From Hetaerina americana (Eukaryota > Arthropoda > Insecta > Odonata > Calopterygidae): DNA of 64,000 nt. The stretch lies in the NCBI GenBank assembly GCA_022747635.1, contig JAKTNV010000001.1, positions 43,936,946-44,000,945 of the forward strand, given 5' to 3'. Below, piece by piece: positions 11,622 to 23,900 of the stretch; within the stretch, counting starts at the first letter, position 1, and every line of letters begins with the position of its first letter. The translations under genes were made by a program, and so were the position numbers. Below the pieces are notes generated by a model. That model did no database searches and was not told the origin of the DNA. It saw only the letters and a list, made by a program, of their open reading frames with translations.

Positions 11622-12843
11622 ACGAGGTCGGTTCAAAAAGTATCGCGACTTTTGTGTTTTTCAAAACTTATTTATTTATTCATGAATATCTATTTTGTCC
11701 CCTTCAAAGTAATCCTCATTAGATATGATACACTTGTGCCAATGTTTGTTCCAATCCTCGAAGCACTTCAAGAAATCATTTTTTGTGATATTGTTCAGCT
11801 CCTCCTTCTATGCAGTCTTTATCTCGTCAATCGTAGCGTACCGTCGTCCTTTCATGGGCCTCTTCAGTTTCTGGAACAAGAAAAAGTCACTGGGGGCCAG
11901 GTCTGGGGAATACGGTGGCTGCGGCATCATAAGTGTGTTGCTTTTGGCCAAAACTTTGCGCACAAGTAACGGTGTGTGAGCAGGGACGTTGTCATGGTGC
12001 AAAAGCCAATATTTGTTCTTCCACAAATCCGTTTGTGGCGGATTGCTTCGCACAAATTGCGCATAACTTGTAGGTAATATTCCTTGTTTACCGTTCTACC
12101 CTGTGGCAAGAACTCATAATGCACCAGTTGCAGCTTCCATTGGGATGATTGAGCTTTAGTTTCCACGTCATAACCACAAACCCATGATTCGTCACCAGTA
12201 ATAACCCTCTGTTATGAGCAAATTTGGGTCCCCGCGGACAGAGTCCAACACATCATTAGCAATGTTAATGCGTTGCTGTTTTTGGTCGAAATTGAGCAAT
12301 TTTGGTACGAATTTTGCGGCGACCCGTGTCATGACCAAATCATTGGTAAAAATCGAATGGCACGAGCCAATCGATATGTTTAGGTCCTCAGCAACGTCTC
12401 TAACGGCGATTTAACGATTGGCCTCCACTATTTTCTTCACTTCATCAATGTTTTCGTCTTTTGTTGACGCGCGTCTTTTCGTCGTTCACATCTTCTCGGA
12501 CCTCTGAGAACATTTTGTACCACCGATAAACGTTGCTTCGGTCCAAAGTAGCTTCTCCATATGCCACAGTCAACATTCGGAATGCGTCCGCGAACTTAAT
12601 GTCGTTTTTCACACAAAATTTGATACAGATTCTTTGATCCATTTTTTGGAATAGACAAATCGAAGACAAGCCAAACCACGTCCAAGCAAAACAGCTGTCA
12701 ACCATTAACTGAACATTCAAAATGGCCGAACTGTTCGGCATAAGTGAGAGACATAAGTACCAACATAACGCCATAAAAAATCGAAAATCAAATATACGTA
12801 ACCCGCGGTAATTCAAAATTCGCGATACTTTTTGAACAGGATA
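11622..12843 (-). mobile_element. mariner element, copy 2, with terminal inverted repeats
   Basis: The ends are inverted repeats: GGTTCAAAAAGTATCGCGA at about 11629-11647 and its complement at about 12819-12838 (near-perfect). The minus strand encodes transposase parts: FRMLTVAYGEATLDRSNVYR (N-terminal helix-turn-helix), ETKAQSSQWK after the first Asp, HHDNVPAHT (second Asp) and PPYSPDLAPSDFFLF (third Asp). The passage from ETKAQSSQWK straight into a beta-strand block (VHYEFLPQGRTVNKEYYLQV) suggests an in-frame loss of roughly 30 codons. Further frameshifts are present. A different mariner lineage from the copies at 4.0 and 24.4 kb. Confidence 0.88.
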
Positions 12844-12989
12844 ATGGAACAGGCCATGGAATATATATTTGTTCGTTTGATAGTGAGGAATGTCATTGGC
12901 CAGGATTTGTGATGAAAAATGAGCATGTTTTCTGCAAAGGTAGATAATAGAAGATCCAACTTCTGCTTTCTTTAAATGCTATTTTAGGT
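12844..12989. other. short spacer
   Basis: No recognised feature. Confidence 0.3.
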
Positions 12990-13440
12990 TTGGGAAAATA
13001 TTGTATGAATATTCCAGTTGATGTGGTTTTCTAGAATTCAAAAAATCTTTTGACAAAGCATCTCATCGCAAGCTACTCTCAAATTGATAAGCCTATGGGA
13101 TAGATAAAAATACCATATGGTGGATGAAAGATTTTTTAAATGACTAGATGCCAAGGGTCATCAAAGATGGTATAGCTTTAATTCTGTTAAAATCAATCAA
13201 GGGTTCCTCAAGGAAGTGCCATCTGACGTCTTTTATTCTCTCTTTAAAATTTATGGCATTATCACTGATGTTAATTGTAAAATTCACTTGTTTATCAAAG
13301 ACTGTCATTTACAGATATATTCTAGGTCTGATTCAACAGCGTTGGCTTCATGAACGGGAAATCAATATGTATTCGTATTGCATTAATTTTTCACCTATTA
13401 TGAGAATAGTCAGCCAAGGGTAGCAACATTCTTATGGATT
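12990..13440 (+). pseudogene. degraded LINE reverse transcriptase fragment
   Basis: Plus-strand translation with stops shows VVFLEFKKSFDKASHRKLLS (RT block A: LDFxKAFDxVxHxxL) at about 13020-13085, later a decayed VPQGS block and CKIHLFIKDCHLQIY where a YADD-type motif should lie (about 13280-13320). It resembles the LINE at 47.5-48.4 kb in organisation. Heavily mutated. Confidence 0.6.
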
Positions 13441-13519
13441 TGCATCTGTCACTGCCATTCGTTCAATTTAAATGCTCTCACCCTAGCACTATTCGAACAA
13501 GCTGCCTCAAGACTTTCTT

Positions 13520-14420
13520 GAAAACGCTTGCGAATCTATTCGTTCTTCTGTCTTTCCCGTCAAAAAGAAACGGAAGACGTTCATTCTCCTGACACGTACT
13601 ACTTGAGAATCGCGTCATCAAAAAACTCGCCTCGAGGCATTGAAGGAATTCGCGTTGAGGTAACGTGGCGCTTAACTATCTTTTGTCTCGGCAAGACCTC
13701 CATGGCCATGACAGTGGTGACGGTGACGCAAGAGGGCGAGGGAGTTTTGTGTCTATTGCCGCATCCCCATGCGCCTTGGGCCAAATACGTTAGAACGCTC
13801 TCCTCCCACGCCTCTCTTTTCCCCTCTCCTCCGCTACTACTCACACCCTCTTTCCTTTTTCCCCCAATGCCTTCTCTGTGACTCCTCCCTATAGCTGGCA
13901 GCTAAAATCCCAACTTTCCCCGCCCACCCTCCCTCCTCTCTCTCGCCCTGACGCGCTCTTCTTGGAAGCAGTTCACCTTGGGAAGAGGAGGCGACCAGTC
14001 CACTCTGCCGACCACGCACGAGTGGCGTTCGAATAAGCGTCTTGAAAACTAAACTTTCTGGACTACGGGAGCGATAAACCTTGCTGTAGCCGAATCAACT
14101 GCACAGTTGTTGACGTAGTAAGTCTCCGAGCAACGGGGGCACATAGGGTGCATTTCCCAGGGGAAAGCTTGTGACGTGTTCGACAGCGCGTGCGGCTGTC
14201 GTATCCGCCCTCTTTGTTTTTGTTTACGTTCCGTTCAGGAGGCGAGAGAGGGTGTTGTTTGGCCTGGCGTGCCCATACCGTTGGTCTTTGTGTTTCCTTT
14301 TATTTTCTTCCTGGTGCTGATGAGACCCTGCTGTACTTAGCGAAGTGTGGCTCGAAGCCTTATGTCGTTAAAAATAGTCGACTGTGTAATTGCTAGTGTT
14401 TTTCTGTGGACCTAATGGAT
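13520..14420 (+). promoter_or_regulatory. CpG-rich block, candidate promoter of the glycosyltransferase gene
   Basis: About 0.9 kb of CpG-rich DNA in an otherwise AT-rich region, with no coding signature and no match to the repeats in the window. It lies 3.3 kb upstream of the first glycosyltransferase exon, whose acceptor at 17655-17656 requires an upstream 5' exon. Possible donors of GTAAGT type exist near 14120 and 15077. The assignment is inference from position and composition. Confidence 0.35.
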
Positions 14421-17400
14421 GGTGTGACGTGTCGAATGAATGTTCACTTTGGAACTGAACGATAGAAAGCACAGAAATATCATTTTTGGATGTGATTTTC
14501 ACCTAGAAAGTTAAACTTTCTGTGCTATTGGGATAGTAAAGGGATAAATTAGAAAGTTTTCACATGATGTGACAGTCTGAAAATGTTTCTGTCTCTGCAT
14601 GAAAAAGGTTTGATGGTCTTTTCTCTTGAAGAACGAAAAGTTTACCTCTTCTCAAATATTATATTGATAAGAAAAACTAACGATAATTCACCCATTTGCC
14701 TGGAAATTTTATATTATAGTAACCGATTAGAAGAATTACAGAGATCCAATTGAAGGAAATCGGCATTGCGGAGGCAGAAAGGAGCCTGGAAATGAAAGTG
14801 GTTAATGTTTCGGAAAGTATTTCACCTACGAATACCGCTCTCAATTCCCTTCCCGGTAGTCCCTTGTTTGTCTTAACTTATACTTTTGCCACGAAAACGT
14901 TTTTCAGATAAGTCGTCAGTGTTGCGCGTTCATCAAATGAACGCTTTCTTTCGACGCGAAATATTCTTTCGTCTCAAAACTCGTTTAGCTACCGAAAAGT
15001 TTCTTTCTCATACGTCAGTATATTTCCTTTTACTGCCAAAGAGAGGTCCATCTTGGCTATGAATGGTTTACTCGATGTAAGTCGTCAAGCTTGAAATACT
15101 CACCGATGAAATATTCACGATTTAGATAAACTGGGGAAAAACACCTTTAATTACAACTTCAGCAGCAAATGTGGTTTTCGGAGTGATTCTTTATTTCTGT
15201 TTGTACAGCTCACGTATATGCATGGGCTGCATTCCTCGAGTTTTCCCAACCTATTGTTGTTTCTTATCATACTTAAACTAGCGATGGCACTGTCCGAAAG
15301 CAGAATTAAAGACGAAGGCCTTCATTTTATGGACGTAAAAGCTTTATTTGAATTTCATAGCTTCTTACGCGTTTGCCCTCTTACCATTAAAATTTCAATT
15401 TACAAGTCCGCCCTAGCCATCGCGACATTTAAGAGAGCGCTCATAAATCGCAGAAGTATGATTCACTTAATATTTAAAAGGAATATGATCCATATGGAAG
15501 AAAGGTGATATACACTGCAATGCAACGCAGAGAGTTCAATTTGAGGACGTTCACTGATTGAGAGAAAACGTTACATTAAAATATTTGGGATCAGACCCTA
15601 ATCATCAGTATATTGAACGCTTGACAATTTGCGCGAATTTTGGACCGTCTTTATTTTGAACATGTTGTAACTTTTTTTAGCTGCGGCAAATTTGAGTGCA
15701 AGGGAGGTAGGAGCCATGAACAATCCGAGGGGATTGAAAAATAGAAATCGAAAATGGCGAGAATGAAATTTTGACTGTACTTGTAAACTTCCGTGAGTGT
15801 TAAAACTTATACAATGGTAAGGTTCTCTCGTAAATATCTTTATGAAACACTATAACGTTCAATTTGATCTTGATTGGCAAATCTCTTCGCTTTCGTCCTA
15901 TCATTCAGAGCAACGGCTCGAAGCCTGTTATTCTGGTTTTAAATGGTTTTATGAACCACCTCTCGTACCTGTATATAAAACTCCCTTCTTTTATTTCGTG
16001 TGAAGGCCAATTTCGCCTGGAACTTTCAGAGTTCCAGTCATTTAAGGATACTTAGAGGAACCACGGCTTTGTTTTGCGATATTCTCAGTCTTTCATATAT
16101 TTAACAGTTTTGAAAAATTGTGTGCAAATGAGTTAGCCACCAAATAGCCCCCGGAAGAAAGGAGACATCGTGGTGGTGCGGGAATTATTTAGTATAGATA
16201 CGAGTGCCAGGTTGGAAATTCTGGTTCAACCTTAATCTCCTCGATTGTGCATATTTCACGATGAATAGGTACTTATTAGTTTGTCTTACGTAAGCTGAAA
16301 GAAGAGCAATGCAGCGTGATTTTCATCTCTAAAAATGTGATAGATATTCACCATTGTTGATTTAATTCCATTTAATTATCCTACCATAATAAGGGGCAGA
16401 CATAACTCTTCAAGTATTTGATAAATTTATTAAGTTGATATAAATCTTCTTTTAAAACAGAAGAATTAATTTTCTGTATCTAATATTTTTTTATGAGTTC
16501 AGTAGATATTTTAATGTTGATGATTAAATAAATACTTCCTTCCACAATTGGCTTCTATGCTTCCTTCCAAAATAAAAAAAACAGTTTTTTGATTTAGATA
16601 ATTTTAGTTTAATGTATCTAGCCTTTTTACCCCTATTCTTATCTTTATGCCATACCTTTATAAAAAAATCATCCAGGGAAATTTGCGACTGATGTCTTAT
16701 TTTATTCTAACCATACCAGAAAAGTGCAAAATATGCACTCCAATCATTACCTGCTACGTAAAATGTGCTATAATAGCATTAAAGAATATCTTCATGATGA
16801 ATAATGATGATCTTTCATTCCTGTTTGTATAACCATCTTTATGAATTCTTGTTTTAATAGGAAAATTTTAAGAATATCTTCAAATAATGAATTTCATGCA
16901 CAAGGGGCCTTGCTTAGCTTCAAGTTGATATAAGTTGCTGTTCTTAATGCATACTTTTGGCTCCTGCATGATGGAGGACTTGATTCTTTATAAGTTATAC
17001 ATATCATTACTCATGCATTCTTACATTGGTTGAATTTGACCATTTAGTCACAAAAAATATTCCCTAAAAATATTCAGTTCACTATGCTAAATGAAACTGT
17101 AATGCTTTTGATCTTCACATATATTCTTTGATTGTTCTGGCTGAAAAAGCCTGTTTTTAGTATATATTTACTCAGTATATTTCAGTCTTCACATTGCAAA
17201 GAACTGCTCATATTACGCTGTTGATGTGTCCTCATGTTCAAGGACTATGCAAGCTATCAGGACCCTTTTAATCACAAAGAGCTAATAGTGCAGGTTTCAG
17301 CCAGAGTGCCACTTACAGATGCATTAAGGCACAATGATACCAAAACCATTCCACCAATATAACCTTTATTCAGTTGATATTGTTTAGAAGTGGTATAAGC

Positions 17401-17656
17401 ATAAAAGAATATGAAAAAAAGTATTATATCAAAGCTTCCTCATTGATTTATGTGCTAGTTTTCAAATGCTGCCATAACATTCTTTCCTCTACATACCATC
17501 AGAAATCTTTGAACTTACCCTCCAGAGAACACACCAGTAAAATGTTGATGAAGTCACCATTTTAGTTTGGTTGATGCTTATAAAAATACAGAGTTCTTAT
17601 TCCATATATCAACCATACACTTGTAGATTCTTAACTATGGCTCTTGTTTTTTCTAG
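14421..17656. other. presumed 5' intron or intergenic DNA
   Basis: AT-rich, with no recognised exon or transposon. It ends in a polypyrimidine stretch and TTTCTAG acceptor at 17651-17656. Confidence 0.4.
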
Positions 17657-17704
17657 GTTGACGACCCACTGAAGTGCAAATGGAAATATCTCGGAAACAT
17701 AAAC

Positions 17705-17998
17705 ATGGGATGGAAGACCTATTCATTATTTCCCTTTATCATTGTTATTTTCATGCCATCATCTCTATTAATGGTGTTCATTTCTATGGTACAAGTGAAT
17801 AAGAATGGTGGTGTCATCAAGCCCATTAATGCTAAGATATTCCAGGACCCATTAGCTGATGGAGATATTCTTTTTGATGGTTTTGACAATTACACTGGAG
17901 CACCATTTCCCATTATTCCAAATCTGGTTCACTTTGTATTGTTTGGCAGGAACTCATTGGATTTTACTACCTTCCTCTGCATGATGGCAGCCCTGAAG
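17705..17998 (+). CDS. glycosyltransferase coding exon 1
   Basis: 98 codons, phase 0 end before GTAGGT. The exon itself starts at 17657 after TTTCTAG; its first 48 bases are open in the same frame, so an upstream start cannot be excluded, but the ATG at 17705 sits directly before the membrane anchor. Confidence 0.85.
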
Positions 17999-20900
17999 GT
18001 AGGTGCCATCATTGTAATATTGCACTAATATTCAAATGTTCCTTTAAAAAAGTAACTTCATCTCTTTCCCTGAAAATTTCCCTTCTGGTAGAAAATGAAT
18101 TCATATAGTTATTCTTTATTATGTATATCTGAATGTATCTGAGGTTTTGCAACGGAAACTGAAATTTTGGACATTTAAGGCTAATATTAATATTAATTCC
18201 TCACCTTAAGATTCAGCGCCCTCATAGGCTCTTCTTACACACTGATGCTGAAAATGGAACTTTCACTGGCCATTATTGGGAGCAGCTCCTGATGACAGCA
18301 ACTAAAATGGTGCCTATTAATATCACTGGAAATAAGATGTATCCACCTAAAGTAAAGCTGATCAGTAGATCTCGTCCTACTCATGTATATGGCCAGCGAT
18401 TGAGTTCAGTCTGGCATGCAGCTGATGTTGCTCGTCTTGATCTTCTTAAAAAGTATGGTGGAATGACATTGGATGGTGATGCTCTAATTCTTCGGCCCTT
18501 CACTCCATTCAGGCACTTTGAGATGGCCATTGGCTGGCCTGAAAATGGTTACATTGGATCACAGGTTTGTATGGTTCCCAGTATTTTGTCCTCATTTTCA
18601 GAGAAGAGAGAGATTCTTAAAAATTATTTGTTAAGTTTGGGGATTGAAAAGTATTTGTAGAAATATTTACTAAGATTTAAATTATTCTGTATTACAGATA
18701 TTTTATTTTGCGATTAAAATATTTATTCCATCCCCTGCTTGAATTTGGTTTCTGCAATGATCTAGGGTAATACTATGGTCTGAAAACTAATGAGGAAATG
18801 AGAGTACACCTTTCAACCATGTTGTGTAAAATGATTATTTATTTATTTATTCAATATTAGTCCGAAAACAGCACATTTTGGCCTTTACGTCGAACTATTA
18901 ACAATGAAAACAATGGTCACATTTACAAACACCCAAGCCCTAGATGGAGGGAAACTAACCCAGGCGGGAATCGAACCCGTGACCCTTGGAATGGCAGACG
19001 AGGATGTTACCCCGCCGCCACCGGGGTCGGCATTAAAATCTTAAAATTAAGTTCTTATGCTATATTCAGCCATAGTTATATCAGAATCTAATGGCTTAAA
19101 ACAATGGGGTCAATGTTTTTGTAGCCACTATCGCCCAATTAAGTATTATTAGTTTTATCACTTACCTTAGTGTTACTGTAAGCAGGAACAGCTAACTGCT
19201 TTTCAAAATATTATTGTAAGTAAACTTGATTATTTCCTTCTATTTTACTGCTATGCATTGATTTTTGCTATTGTTAGGAATCTGTTTTTGTATGGTGTAC
19301 TGAAATATGGTAATGATAGGCAAACAAGAGGCAGGATGCCCCTCAAATAGCCTCTCTTTCACATGGTGCAACCTGTTTCAACTAACAAGACAATGATGAC
19401 CAAACAACTTCTAGGGTAAAAAGTGAACCTTCTACCAAGTGCCAACAGCCTCTTGTAGGGCAACTGAACAATTAGGGGACAGGGCACCCTCTTGCCCAGG
19501 AGGTGAGAATTTGCCTCCAAAGTATGGTGAGTCCTTTGGGACCAACATTTGAAGTCTTTCCTATTGTATTCACATGGATAGAAATATGAGGAAAAGAGAT
19601 GGGGACACCCATAAAAGAAAAACACAGGGTTAGTGGGGAAAGTGGAAGGATGCAGATCACAATCACAAAAAAGTTTCCTGTAATGGGACTTGAACAACAG
19701 ATCTCTCAACTAGCCAGGCCTTTGCTCTAACCAATTGAGCTATTGAGGAAGTGGAATATACCATGAAATCCACTGGGGGTTTGTGCAACCAAATGCCCCT
19801 ATTCTTTGGCCAGGAGATGGCACTCGGAAGTTGTTTCACCCATCAACAAAGAAATGGAGGAGGGAACAAGAGGAAAGGGTATTAGGGAAAGCAAATCATA
19901 CAATGTCATGAAGGATAGGGACAGGAACTGTGGGTTACTATCCCTATTCCTTATATCTATATCCATGTGAATGTATATATGTTTGCCATTTGGCAGGTTT
20001 TTGTGCTTGAATGTATATGTGTATAATGAGCTCTAAAATCAGCCTGCATCTCATGGGCTGGATGTACAAGGGTATATGGGTATAACTTTGACCTATTAGT
20101 GCAAGGTGAAAAAATGTACTTTTAAGAATTTTTTCCGCATCAGGTATAAAAAATGGTTGCCTTGATCACAAATTTTGAAAATATCACTGTTTTGAGTTAG
20201 TTGTAAGCAACTGAGTTTTAATATTTTGTTGAACGCAGGTGCTTCCTAAAAAAATTCCAAATAAATCATAAATTTATGCAAGCGTGTTTAGTTACATCTC
20301 ACATGAGGTGCTACCGTGAAACATGCTTGTCGGTCTAATGAGGATGTCGACCCTATGCTTATTCATACATTGAATCCTTACCAATGAACTCAGTCTTCAG
20401 GCACTGAACCCTAAGTAGTATGAGAATGCTGTAAAGGTAGAGAAAATAGTTTCTTTTGAAGCTAATTTTTACAATATCAACAAAATAACGAAAACTAAAC
20501 ATTACTTTAAAAGTTAAAATTTAAATAACCAAATGGGATCTTAAGATATAAGATTATCATTCAGCATTGCTTTTAAACTTGAAGTCATGAATTACCCAGC
20601 AGAATATGGAAATAAGGCAGCTTAAAGGAATTTAGGCTCATCTCCAACTGGGAAGATGATACAAGACTGGAGGGAGCAGAAGGTAGTTATAGTGAATGCA
20701 GATATGAGTAAAAAAATTATGTGCTCCTATATGGTCAAAGCTTCCACTGAAAATGGCACTTGACTTTGAAAGAAAGACCAAAAGGCACCGACTCATGTTG
20801 TCTCACCGACAGAAAGAATGAAATGGCTCTTGATTTGTAGTGTATGTGATTGAAAAATTTCCATCAGAAAGTCAAAAGTAGGTATCATGATGTCTTTTTC

Positions 20901-23900
20901 AAGATGTGAAATTAGCACTGCGCTATAATGAAGTGAAAATGCCATTGGGTATGTGGAAAGTGACAACCCAAAAGAAAAAACTGCGGAAATGATTTAGGAG
21001 CAATGATGAAGAATTTATGGGATTCTATGATAAATAAACATTGATATACCTGTAGCTTCTAAATTTTTAAAGTTACTTTTCAATTTTCTTCATTTAACAT
21101 CAAAATACTTTGATTCTTTTCCATCTGTTCAAAGTGTTTTTTGTGAATTCTAACCTGAAATATCAGGGTGCATCTTGTGGGCCAGAAAATATGGTATGTT
21201 TAGCAGAACAAGGGCTTGGCAATATCATGTTTTTGTGATGGCAGGGATGGACATCAAACTGAAGAGAATTTAAATGGCAAGAAAGAGAAAAAATGCAATA
21301 TAGGAAAAGTTTCACTTTTGGAGAGAAAATAGGCATTTATATAGAAAGGATCAAAAAGGTCGGTGAAACAACGTAAGAAAACTGGATAAGAATGAAAAAA
21401 AACTTAGTAAACAAAGTGAAGAAGAAACTGATTGGGCACATGAGAAGTATGAGAAAATGGGTGGCAGATGCTTTGATTATAAAAATGGAAGAAAGGAGAA
21501 CTTAAAGGATGTCAGGTAAAGAAGGAATAAGGAAATACAGAAAACTAAATAATGAGCTGAGAATAACTTTGGAGAAAATCCTAAAACACTGAAGTTGATG
21601 ATAATAAGGGTTCAGGGGACAAGTAAAGAATTGAGACATTTGTAATATGAGCATGGAGAAGATTGGAAAAAATTAAATGGATGGATAAAAGTGAGGATTG
21701 AAGAGGTTTTACAGCATATGGGAGATGAGAGGAGGCTACTAGAGATAGTGACAAGAAGTGAAAAGAATTGGGTAAGCATCTTTCTAAAATCTGAAGACAT
21801 ATAGATGTAGCATAGAGGGAATGGTGGAAGGAAGGATTAGGTGAGGGAGAAATGACCTATACTGTCAAAACACCAGTAAATTAAATATCTATCTAATTGT
21901 AGGAGAGTACGGAGAAGAAATAAGGTATTGGGTGAGCTGAAAGAATGGGAATGGTAGAGGAGATGACTTGAGATAGTGCTTATGAAGGATGCCAAGGATC
22001 TGCCAAAAGACAGAGTATTTCATGATGATGGTATTAAACATATTGTCCATTAATTATTCTGAAGAAATGTATGATAATTTAAAAAATATATAGATATGGC
22101 TTAAATGAAGTGAAGCTCTATGTTGAATATACATTTTCAATTTACTAAAGTTGGAGTTTCTTTTTTGATTTTGGGCTCAAATTATTTTTTAAATGGAAGC
22201 AGACTGTTATAGAAGCCATTAAATTGGGGAAATTCGGGATTGGTTCACAATGTTATCTGTCCATGAAAATTTTTGTCATTAATGGGGGTTTAAAATAACT
22301 GTGGTGGTGGAAGAATTACTTATAAAATTAAAAGTGTGGGTATAGTCTAGGAATATCTTGAAGAAGGTTTTGAAATACATCATTTATTATCAAACTATAG
22401 GAAGGAAAATCACTAAAGTAAAGCACGTATTTTGAAGTTCATGTGATTTTATTTATGATGTTGCAGTGTATTTTGAAGTAGTGTACCCAAAGGTCAGAAG
22501 CTGACTGGGGTTACAAGGTGCCCTGGTTGCCTTTATTGTGACAGCAAGTTCAAAGTAAAATACATGACTGATATCAAAGAAAAGAAACCCCCCCAAGTTC
22601 AACCATAGTGGTAATTATTGGGATATAAGCCATCAATCAGATTGTTTAATAATTTTGTCCCTCTCTAATTAATGACCACAACTAAAAGAGGCAAACATTG
22701 ACATATTAAAACTTTCTTTTTTTCTGGTGAGTGTCTTACCACTCTCGCCGTATGACTTGTGAAGGGATCTCACTGAATGAATGAGACTGAAATAAAAATC
22801 TGTTAATCATGGTGGAAAATCTTCTTAGAACTATTGACTTTTGAAATGATATCTTGTGTTTTAAATGTCCTAATATACTTTGTATTTAGCTCCACAAACT
22901 TACATATTCACTTCAATTAAATAGGTGATTGTGGCTCATCCAAAAGCCAGACTGCTACGTCTTTGGTTGGAGAGTTATCGTGTATATAGACCTCGTTTAT
23001 GGTACTACAATGCTGGCCAGCTTCCCACTCAACAAATACTATTTCACCATCCTAGTCTTGTTCATCGTGTTCCTGTACTTTTTGGAGTTCATAATTTGGC
23101 TGAGCAACTTTACTCATCCTCAAAGGTTAGAAATATGGTAATTTAAGATTCCAATTGGAGATGATGCAGTAATTAGGCTCTGATCTTTATTCAGCAAAAG
23201 GTGCACCTCCTTTAACTGCACTTATATTTAATATAATTTTTGACATATGCTTAATTTTATTGCTCAAATATCTTAACATCAGATATTTAGTAAACAGGTA
23301 AGGAGGACTGTGATAGCTACAGAATATACGATATATATCAATAATAGGTGCTCTTTATCATAGTATACATCTCCAGATGGCATCAAATGAAGTTTCTTTA
23401 AAACTGTTCTACCTTAACTGACATATCTTGTGCTCAATTTATGAGTTGGGAATGAACTTCTCACTTCCATAAAATTTACTTTTTTCCTATTAAATCAGTG
23501 CTTAATACATTGAGTGCAGAAGACTCACATTTGTGTGATATGTGTGTACCTGCTTCAAATAGGCAGATGATACACCTATGTGTCTTATAGCATACACTGA
23601 ACTATTCCTTTGAGGTTGATTCATACTCCCAAGAATGGCATCACCAGCATAAATACAACCAACGTTGAATGAGTATTCACTCTGTGCATGTTGTTTTTTG
23701 CTTAAAATTTTCCTGTATATAAGCTAATGTATAATAGTAAATTATTTCAACAAATATCAAACATCCCCAAAATGGAAGAGTTTTCAAAACTTTGTCCACA
23801 CCGAAAGTGCTAGAACTCTTATTTGAATGAAATTGTAGACTGAAGCCGTAAGAGTTGCAAAAATGGGAATTCAGTTAATTCATTATTACCAATGCAAACT

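Noticed and set aside
13528..13881. 117-codon ORF in the CpG-rich block as an upstream gene
   Set aside because: No recognisable domain, overlapped by a comparable ORF on the other strand; composition-driven.
18955..19036. Possible tRNA gene with a perfect B box
   Set aside because: No complete cloverleaf or acceptor stem; followed by a repeat-like body, so called a SINE.
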